Part shown: piece by piece, positions 57,044 through 64,000 of the stretch
Layout of the letters: each line of letters starts with the position of its first letter
How positions within the stretch are numbered: the first letter of the stretch is position 1
Assembly: GCA_030734395.1 (NCBI GenBank)
Contig: JAUZTG010000034.1
Coordinates: 1,116,001 to 1,180,000 of the forward strand
From: Sarocladium kiliense
Taxonomy: Eukaryota > Ascomycota > Sordariomycetes > Hypocreales > Sarocladiaceae
Reading direction: 5' to 3'
Length of the DNA stretch: 64,000 bases
Notes under the pieces: model-generated
Told to the model about the DNA's origin: nothing
The model's input: the letters and a program-made list of their open reading frames with translations, nothing else
Database searches by the model: none
Translations under genes and position numbers: made by a program

Positions 57044-58860
57044 CTACCAGATGTAGCGGAAGTGAGGGTTCTGCTTATCCGTAAGATCACGGAAGTCAGT
57101 GTCAGCATGTACCCTCTCTCCCGCAGCCTGATCAACAGCTTCGCGCTTCTTGTTCATGTACCAGCAATATGCTGCATAGATGCAGATAGTGATCATGGCA
57201 AGAACGTAACTGGCCAAGATGGCGGCCATGCCGAGAGTGTAAACGGGAGCTTGGCTAGCCTTGAAGAACTGGGGAGCAATGATGTTGCTTGCGCAGTACG
57301 CGATGAAGATCATGGCGTTTGCTGTGCCTTTGTCAGCTATCATTACAGCAGAAGATGGCCTGACATAACTCACTTGTAACTTTCTTAGTGTGACCAGCAG
57401 TGTTTGCAGTGTTGAGACCCAAGGCCACGATATACGGCCCTAGGTAGAAGTAGGACATGTAAAGGGCGGCCAGTCGACTATTGAAATCGTCCAAGGGAAG
57501 CGTGTAGAGGAAGACCGCGGAGATCAAGCCAACGATAATGCCAATCACGATAATCAAGACTCGGCATTGCTTTTGCGGGAAATGGCTGGCAGCCAGAAAA
57601 ACGGCACCGTTGAGGAGGTAGCTGGACATAGTCTGGATGATTCCTGCGTCCGTATTAGCCAACGCTCAAAGCCAATCAACAGATATACATACCAGTTGGC
57701 ATCATGAGAAGCGTACTCCTCTGGGCCGTGTAGCCTAAGCCCTTGATTACTAATGGCGCAAAGTTGGTTAAACCGCCGTTGGGGATAGAGATGAAGATAT
57801 GGAAGAAGAACATGAGCCAAGTCTTCGGGTCGAGGAAGCACTCCCAGACTTGATCAATCTTGAAGTTCTTGTTCTCAACACCAGTCTGATCCTCGCGAAG
57901 ATGGTCGATAACAATGGCTTTCTCTCGCTCGTTGACGAATTTGGCTTTGACGGGGGAGTCTGGGAGGAAGAGGCCGATGACCAAGGCCCAGACGATCGTC
58001 ATGCCACCGGTGATCCAGAACATGGAACGCCACTGGTGCTCGCCAGCTAGGAAACCGATTCCCCAGCCGATGGGTCCTGTAAAGCAGACGGAAAGTCCTG
58101 GAACATTTATCAATACTTGTCAGTCTTCAGATTGGGAGAGGGCTTGGACCTACCGGTGTACATAAGGCCAGTTCTGAGAGGCTGCTCTCGACGGCTATAC
58201 CACATGCCCAAAACCAACTAATGTACATATCAGTATTGCTTTCACAGTAGCGAATGATTTCAGGTAGACTTACGAAGTTACCAGGGACAATGGGTGCTTC
58301 CATAGCACCGAGGAGGACACGGAGGGCCATCAAAGTCGGGAAGTTGTTCGCAAAGCCAGTTCCAATGAGTACAAAACCCCAGAGGATCTGAACAACCATC
58401 ATAAGCTTGGCAATGGGGAACTTCTGTAGAAGAGTCCCCGATGGCAAGCACCAGAAAAGGTAACCGAACTTCAACACGTCAGCTTTGGTCCAAGCATAAA
58501 ACCAATGATACTTACGTAGAAGGCACTGCCAACCCAGGAGTAGCGATCTCCAGTGAGGTCAGTATCCTCTCTGAAGTCGTATAGAGCAGCGGTTGCGGTA
58601 GTGACCTTGTCCATAGCACCTAAGGTTACGTTGAACCACAGGAGAGGAACAAGTCGCATATCCAGCTTCCATCGAAGGCGTCGCCATTCCTTCAAGGTCC
58701 AGGCGTTCTCGCCTGTAAACTGGTTGGCATATTTGGCCGCGACATCAACGTCGCCTGTTGTGGTTGCCATGTTTGAAGCATCCTTCGTTGCGCCGAAGGA
58801 TGAAGACTCCTCCATATCGCCAGGGGTGATGGCAGTCTTGGGGTCTTTGCCGTCTGACAT
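57044..58860 (-). CDS. MFS transporter, Dal5 / anion:cation symporter family
   Basis: Six exons: 58860-58516, 58468-58274, 58217-58154, 58097-57693, 57643-57374 and 57321-57044; 518 residues. A soluble N-terminus precedes 12 membrane segments. Family marks are DMRLVPLLWFNVTLGAMDKV, the gating-type segment LRVLLGAMEAPIVPGNF, LGMWYSRREQPLRTGLMYTG, and NTANTAGHTKKVTTNAMIFI before TM11. This is the ACS family, whose known substrates include allantoate, nicotinate, pantothenate, biotin, thiamine precursors and dipeptides. The substrate here cannot be read from sequence. The C-terminus is cytoplasmic and charged. Neighbouring amidotransferase-, lyase- and aminotransferase-like genes might share its substrate. 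Confidence 0.9.
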
Positions 58861-60114
58861 CGTATGAAAACCCTGAAGGTCTTATGTTCAAATGTCGATC
58901 TTCTTGAAGTGATAGTCGGAGTAGAGGGAAGACAGCAAGGGCTCGTTGCTGGATGGTGTGCACGAGGGAGTGTGCACGAAGAGCTTTATACACGGGGGAG
59001 CATATCTCCAGCCACCACCTGCAAAGATACGTCTTGCTTCAGGGGAGTGAGTTCCGCGCAGTCCGGTATAAACAAGGACTAGGCTTGGGAGAGAGTGTGT
59101 TGCAACAGCCAAGTCGAGAACCTGTACGTGATATGCAAAAGACAAGAGAATGATAGCGCAGCCCCTAGCAACATGGGGTAGAGGACCAGCTATCTGGACA
59201 CTGGATCTAGCGCCGCCCCATGGTCAATGGATGAGTGGATCGCCACGATAGCGACTTAAGTCGAATGGTGCGCTGACCTCGTGCCAGGGCTGTAGAGGTG
59301 GACAAGTGAGAGCGATACCCCAGGTTCTGGTCCCGGGGGACGTCACCGGTGCAGGGTTCAAGTCTAGGTCCTGGGCAAGGCGCATGAGAGCGGCCTGGGA
59401 GATTCCGATGCGCCTGAGTCGTGGCAAGCCACAGGCAATAGTTTCGGCACACAGGCCGCTGCTGGGCTGTGTTGATCGGACTTGACTGTCCGCCTGGAAT
59501 GCAAACCAAATGGACCCCCCTCTGTATCTATCACACAGGGGTCACCACGCGCCAGTGGCAGGGTCTAGCAACTCTAGGCGTTAGTTCCGAACCAAGGCTT
59601 TGGTTTCCATCCTCACGGTATCTGGCGTCGGCGTGAGTATTGCGAAGCGGCCCATGCGACTATGTCGGAGGGTTGATGCTGCTTGTATGCATAGTTTCGC
59701 ACAGCGCGTCCTTCATCCAGAATCTCGAGATAGGACAAGTTGGTGAAGGGTTAAAGATACGCGGATGCTGATTAAACATGCTGCAGTTGCTAGTGCACCT
59801 GAATCTGTTTCCTCTTAGTTAATAAATTCCGGGTATGGGGTAATAACCACCACCTTGGCTCCGATCACGGTCCGAGAGATAGCATTCAGCGATAGGCTTT
59901 GCGCCTTTCGCGTGACCTCTTCAAAGGGAGGAAGCCGGAAGACGACAGGTTTCACGATCCATCACTTGTGAATAGTAACAACTGTTTATGCTCCCAGACG
60001 ACGCCTTATTTGCGCTGACGGCCTTGCTTCTTGACTTGTTCTTCGGGCAATCAACTCCTTGGCGGCACTTATAGCCGTAGTAGCCAGCCGGTAACCCCAA
60101 CCAATACCCGGAAG
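58861..60114. promoter_or_regulatory. Shared divergent upstream region, MFS/amidotransferase-like
   Basis: 1254 bp between divergent genes, containing both promoters. No gene, tRNA or clear repeat is recognised. Confidence 0.45.
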
Positions 60115-60999
60115 ATGGCAACTCCTCAACCACGAACCTTCAGAATCGCCAACTTGAACTGCGATACACCAGTTCCTAATGTTCGGCCAAAGTATCAGAC
60201 CTATGGGAGCATGTTCCATCCGCTGCTCGTTGAGGCGGCGCGAAGGACAACCCCGCACATCACTATCGAGTCAACCGAGTTCGATGTGGTGATGGGCGAA
60301 TACCCGGAGAGCCTGGATGACTTCGACGCGCTACTTGTCACCGGCTCTGCATCCTCTTCTTATGATGATGCGGAGTGGATTCGAAAGTTGGGACAATATT
60401 TGAAAGAAGTTTACCAGAGCAACCCACGGATCAGGATCTTCGGCAGCTGCTTCGGACACCAGATTCTCAGCGACTATCTGCTGGACGGATATGGTGCCAA
60501 AGTAGAGAAGGATCCAAATGGATGGGAAATTGGCGTTCATGAGATCAAGCTCAATGAGGGGTTCAGGCAATTATTTGGTTCCGAAGCACAGCTTGGACTC
60601 GAGAGGGCTTCTACCCCAGAAGCAGCTTCAACTGCCGAGGTTCCATCATCTCTTCGACTACAGTTTGTCCATGCGGACCACGTTCGCCTCGATCCAGCTA
60701 AGCAGATGCCCAAGTCTTGGGTATCTATGGGCACTACCGAGCATTGTTCTGTTCAAGGCTTCTGCCAGCCTGGCAGGGTTCTGACTTTCCAAGGTCACTT
60801 CGAGTTCGATCGCTTTGTCAACACGGAAGTGCTAAAGGTGTTTGGAGCTTCGTGGGAGGAGGCTAGGCGCGAGAAGGCACTGCAACAGATAGACGCTGAT
60901 GATGATGCTGCAGCTGCAGCGGAACTTGTCCTTAAGTTCTTTGTCGGTCAGGGTAACTATGGTGGCAATGGTCTTGACACGCCTCCTGTCATAGCGTAG
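60115..60999 (+). CDS. Class I glutamine amidotransferase-like protein
   Basis: Single exon, 294 residues starting MATPQPRTFRIANLNCDTPV. A GATase-1 (flavodoxin-like) fold is indicated by DDFDALLVTGSASSSYDDAE, the nucleophile elbow FGSCFGHQ with Cys112, and the His-x-Glu pair H228/E230 in FQGHFEFDRF. A complete Cys-His-Glu triad predicts glutaminase or gamma-glutamyl hydrolase activity. Stand-alone fungal members resemble GMP-synthase amidotransferase domains and yeast YLR126C, of uncertain role; no synthase partner domain is attached. A disordered insert at about 160-178 is rich in Ala/Ser/Thr. An upstream in-frame ATG at 60031 would add 28 residues of unlikely composition. Confidence 0.87.
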   Translation: MATPQPRTFRIANLNCDTPVPNVRPKYQTYGSMFHPLLVEAARRTTPHITIESTEFDVVMGEYPESLDDFDALLVTGSASSSYDDAEWIRKLGQYLKEVYQSNPRIRIFGSCFGHQILSDYLLDGYGAKVEKDPNGWEIGVHEIKLNEGFRQLFGSEAQLGLERASTPEAASTAEVPSSLRLQFVHADHVRLDPAKQMPKSWVSMGTTEHCSVQGFCQPGRVLTFQGHFEFDRFVNTEVLKVFGASWEEARREKALQQIDADDDAAAAAELVLKFFVGQGNYGGNGLDTPPVIA

Positions 61000-61232
61000 A
61001 CCCGTATTGCTTTTGTATGCGCGGCGAGCCAGTTGGGACTACCTAACCCATTTAATTCGATCTTCATATGCTTCATAAATTATTCCCTGATGGCTTGAGT
61101 TGTCTCTTTCACTTTCTTGCAGGTGCATACGTGCTTCTATCATCTGCAAGTGCTAGTACAAGATCAGGCGTGTGTGATCGAGCCCTCTGTCATTTAATCG
61201 CTTGTACCATTGACATTGATGTAGATGTACAT

Positions 61233-62928
61233 TTACTTCTTTGGAACAATCGACTGCCCAGCGATCGACTCGAAGAAAGCATCAGCAAGATAACCGCCAC
61301 ACCATGCAAGCTTCTCAAACCCATCAACCATGTGAGGCTTGCGAGTAATCGCAGGTCCTTGAACATTCTTCAAGTATCCTGCAATACCCTCCTCCTGCCA
61401 CATCTTACCAAACTTCTCGGTCTCCAGGTTCATGCCTTGCAGAGACCAGATCGGCTGGACCTGCCAAACGACGTTGAACTGCTTGGCCAGATCCCATGGG
61501 AGGGTCTTGACTTGCTCCTCTGAAAAGCCAGCCTTAGCGTAGTCATAGTCGCCGGTGTAGCCAAAAGCGAACAGCCTATCGGGGTACACCTTGCGAACCT
61601 CTGTGTGGAACTCAACGAGGTCTTTCCACACGGGAGCGTCCATGCGAGCCCAGGTGATATCTCCAAGAGGTGCAGCGGCGATAGCACGCTCGGTAACAGC
61701 CTTTACACAAGATTGGAAAAGGTACTGTCCAGTGGCAGAACGAGGAAGTTCCCAGTCGAAAATCACTTCGGCCTTGACTGTCTTCTTGGCAATCTCCCTA
61801 CGCTCAGGAAGCGATCGGAACTTCTCCTTGAGCAATTCTTCACGGTACGCAGAATACTCGCTCTCTGAGGCTACAGCCTTGACCGCTTCATCGAAGGTCA
61901 TCAAACCGGCGCTGCTCTTCCACTCGCTTCGTGCCGTCTTGTAGTCCTTGCCCTCGGCAAGAGCCTGCCTGATATGATCCTGAAGAGGAGCAACGGCTTT
62001 AGTCGCGCCGATGACGAACTCGTGATCACGTTTGTCGACAACGCTTGTGATGAACTCGCTGTGATCGGTATCGCAGCGACAGAGGAGAAGTGTCTCGGAG
62101 CCCATGATGTCGTATTGCAGACGTACGGCAGTCAGGCGATCAAGGTACTCTGATGTTGGGACTACGGTGCGACCCTCGCCAATGGTGAACTTCTTCATAC
62201 CTGCAAAAGAGATTAGTACCAAGTTGAGATCTTGTAGATGGGTCGGGCCATAGCTTACCAATTGCCAGGTCATCAATGTGAACGCAAGCGACACCGGCAT
62301 CAACAAATTCGCGCGCCATCTTCATTGCTGAGGTCATGCTCTGGAAACCCATGTCCCCATCCGCAACAATGGGGGCCATGTAGTCCCAGTGCTCAAGGTT
62401 CGCGCGCTCTTCCTTAGAATGGCGCATCCTGAACTGTCTTTGGCGCTGATCATGCCAAGTTTGCGACTTGACGATCTTGGAAACGACCTTGGGCACAGTG
62501 TCCCAAGGGTAATCGGCGTGATCCATACCAGCATTGCTCACTTCTGAGAACCCACACAGCGCACCAGAGACATAGACAGTCTGTTGAGTCTTGGCCATCT
62601 GGGAAACAGTGACAGGGTTTGTGGTGCCGAAGGTGAGCTCGGTTGTGCCATTCTTGCGGTGTTCGTGGAGCTGGTTCCAGAGCTTCACGGCTTGTTGCGA
62701 GGAAAAGGGAGAGACCGTAGGCTGTGTGTTGCGTAGAGCTGCGACAGTGCGCGCATCGTACGGACTACTCTAAGTCAGAATGATTCCCAACAATACTTTG
62801 CTTAGACAACAGAGCACATACCGCTTGAGGTGAGCCTGTCGCGGAGAAGACCATTGCTTCTCAATGGCGGCAACATCGGCATCGAAGAGCTTCTGCTCTT
62901 CATCGAGCGAGATCTTGACCTCAGGCAT
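61233..62928 (-). CDS. Isocitrate lyase-superfamily protein with divergent active site
   Basis: Three exons: 62928-62822, 62764-62259 and 62200-61233; 526 residues, the usual ICL length. The backbone is clear: MPEVKISLDEEQKLFDADV, KRPYDARTVAALR, DPVQ-like NPVTVSQMAKTQQTVYVSGA, DHADYPWDTVPKVV and AIAAAPLGDITWARMD align with fungal ICL. But the catalytic KKCGH motif reads KKFTI (207-211), the metal loop DADTGHG reads DGDMGFQ (171-177), IED reads IDD (199-201), and the lid SPSFNW reads GYTGDYDY (418-425). It should not be an ordinary isocitrate or methylisocitrate lyase; another C-C bond chemistry or loss of catalysis is possible. No SKL-type peroxisomal tail is present (ends VPKK). Divergent from a PLP aminotransferase. 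Confidence 0.85.
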
Positions 62929-63545
62929 CTTTAGGTTCTGTACGGTTTGAGGGAAGTCGAGGCAGCTTGGATAGGGAGATCGAGTAGCAACAGGAGGTCA
63001 AGGAAGGATAGAGTGAAGAGGAACCAGTATGCAGTGATCTGACTAGCAGCTTTATTGCACCAGCACAATAAAACCAAGCTCGAATGCTCTGGAGATCACA
63101 GCCCCGCGATCGCACGTCTTGCCGCTATCGCATTTCTTCAACATCGTCACATCAGGGACCAGGGCGTGTCGGTATCAGCATCGAGGCACGGATGGCAGCC
63201 CCGGGGTGGGGCCGACGTCTCGGACATGGCATCGCCGAAGATTGCGGGGTCCCTTGCCGCAGGCGTTCGGAGGATGCTCAGCGCGCGACGGACTCGCTGC
63301 CCCAGCTTATTCCCACCACGCAGCGCTTGGCAATGATTGGGGTAGGCCTGAGTTATCTCGGCGTGGGGAATGCTGGAACTTGGAGGCCGTGAGGGGGATG
63401 GCTCATGACTGCGTGAGCAAGGATAAGAGCTGTTGCCGGTTATGGTAGCCGATCACGAACGCGCATGGTGAAGTAAGCTACGTGCAGTTTATTCTTCTTT
63501 GGCGTTCATTTCAAGTCTCAAACAAGTATCATACAGATCTTCAGT
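62929..63545. promoter_or_regulatory. Shared divergent promoter, ICL-like/aminotransferase
   Basis: 617 bp between divergent genes, suggesting co-regulation. No recognised element. Confidence 0.45.
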
Positions 63546-64000
63546 ATGGCGAACCTGATCAATCTCCAGCTTGGCTGGCCGTCACCCTCACTATTCCCTG
63601 CCCCTCAACTCCTGAACGGCGCAGGGAGTGTCCTCGAGTCATCCAAGAAGACTGCCACTGCGTTGATCTATGGTCCTGATCTCGGATACGGTCCTCTGAG
63701 AGAAGAGATCGCCAAATGGCTGAGTACGACATATCGATCTAGCGAAGCTATCTCGTCTGATCGTATATGTATCAGCAACGGTGCTTCAGCAAACTTGGAG
63801 AACATCCTGGCCAAGTTCACTGAGCCTGGCTACACTCGTTCAATCTGGATGATTGAGCCCAGCTATTTCCTTGCGTGCCCGATCTTCACCGATGCAGGTT
63901 TTGAAGGACGCCTCCGTGGCGTTCCTGAGGATGAGGAAGGTCTCGATGTGGAGTTCCTGAGAAAGGCCTTACAAGAAGTTGAGAGAGGCGATCATCCAAA
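63546..64000 (+). CDS. PLP-dependent aminotransferase class I/II (5' part)
   Basis: Open from ATG 63546 to the window end (151 residues), so the C-terminal part is missing. It starts MANLINLQLGWPSPSLFPAP, the N-terminal pattern of fold-type I aminotransferases of the 2-aminoadipate/aromatic group. LIYGPDLGYGPLREEIAKWL and ISNGASANLENILAKFTEPG (cofactor-phosphate loop) follow, then IEPSYFLACPIFTDAGF. The PLP lysine lies outside the window. Substrate unknown. It is divergent from the ICL-like gene. Confidence 0.88.
   Translation, partial: MANLINLQLGWPSPSLFPAPQLLNGAGSVLESSKKTATALIYGPDLGYGPLREEIAKWLSTTYRSSEAISSDRICISNGASANLENILAKFTEPGYTRSIWMIEPSYFLACPIFTDAGFEGRLRGVPEDEEGLDVEFLRKALQEVERGDHP

Noticed and set aside
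57044..58860. Assigning the MFS carrier to allantoate or pantothenate
   Set aside because: Family membership does not fix the substrate, and the neighbours give no decisive hint.

Overview
The window is nuclear DNA of a filamentous ascomycete (Pezizomycotina). Evidence: 24 gene models at about one per 2.7 kb on both strands; short introns (about 50-125 nt) with GTRAGT-type donors and CTRAC/TACTAAC branch points; and fungal families such as a Zn2Cys6 regulator, the Zn-cluster-free Fungal_trans_2 family, Dal5-type MFS carriers and a Mup1-type permease. I cannot fix the class or genus from sequence alone. There is no CRISPR array, IS element, rRNA gene or convincing tRNA.

Housekeeping half (about 0.3-37.4 kb), in order: SUMO (+), three-LIM paxillin-like protein (-), COX19 (-), mitochondrial/peroxisomal dynamin DNM1 (+), F-box protein with two zinc fingers (-), Zn2Cys6 transcription factor (-), a 3.4 kb gene-free stretch, monothiol glutaredoxin GRX4 (-), prefoldin subunit 5 (+), CCCH zinc-finger protein (-), ORC1 (+), splicing factor PRP46 (-), proteasome chaperone NAS6 (+), TMF/Sgm1-type Golgi coiled-coil protein (-), a protein with two UBC folds (+), and a small unknown proline-rich/acidic protein (-). 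Several are divergent pairs sharing a promoter (COX19/DNM1, GRX4/PFD5, CCCH/ORC1, PRP46/NAS6).

Accessory half (about 38.3-64 kb): a Fungal_trans_2 regulator gene interrupted by two in-frame stops, an AT-rich island of about 280 bp, a methionine-permease-like gene divergent from an ACC-synthase-like PLP enzyme, a 1399-residue acidic protein with three evenly spaced VLxPxxxxGVKK motifs and a PP1-type RVHF motif, 5-oxoprolinase, a 2.8 kb non-coding stretch with a 12-bp minisatellite, a Dal5-family MFS carrier, a class I glutamine-amidotransferase-like protein, an isocitrate-lyase-fold protein whose catalytic signatures are all replaced, and the start of a PLP aminotransferase that runs off the window end. 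The last four could form a small metabolic cluster; that is inference.

Two observations stand out. The Zn2Cys6 gene appears to contain a 3-nt microexon whose skipping keeps the frame but breaks the C-x6-C spacing of the zinc cluster. The isocitrate-lyase-like protein keeps the fold but lacks KKCGH, the DADTGHG metal loop and the SPSFNW lid. Exon boundaries were read by eye from splice signals, frame continuity and family conservation; none is transcript-verified.
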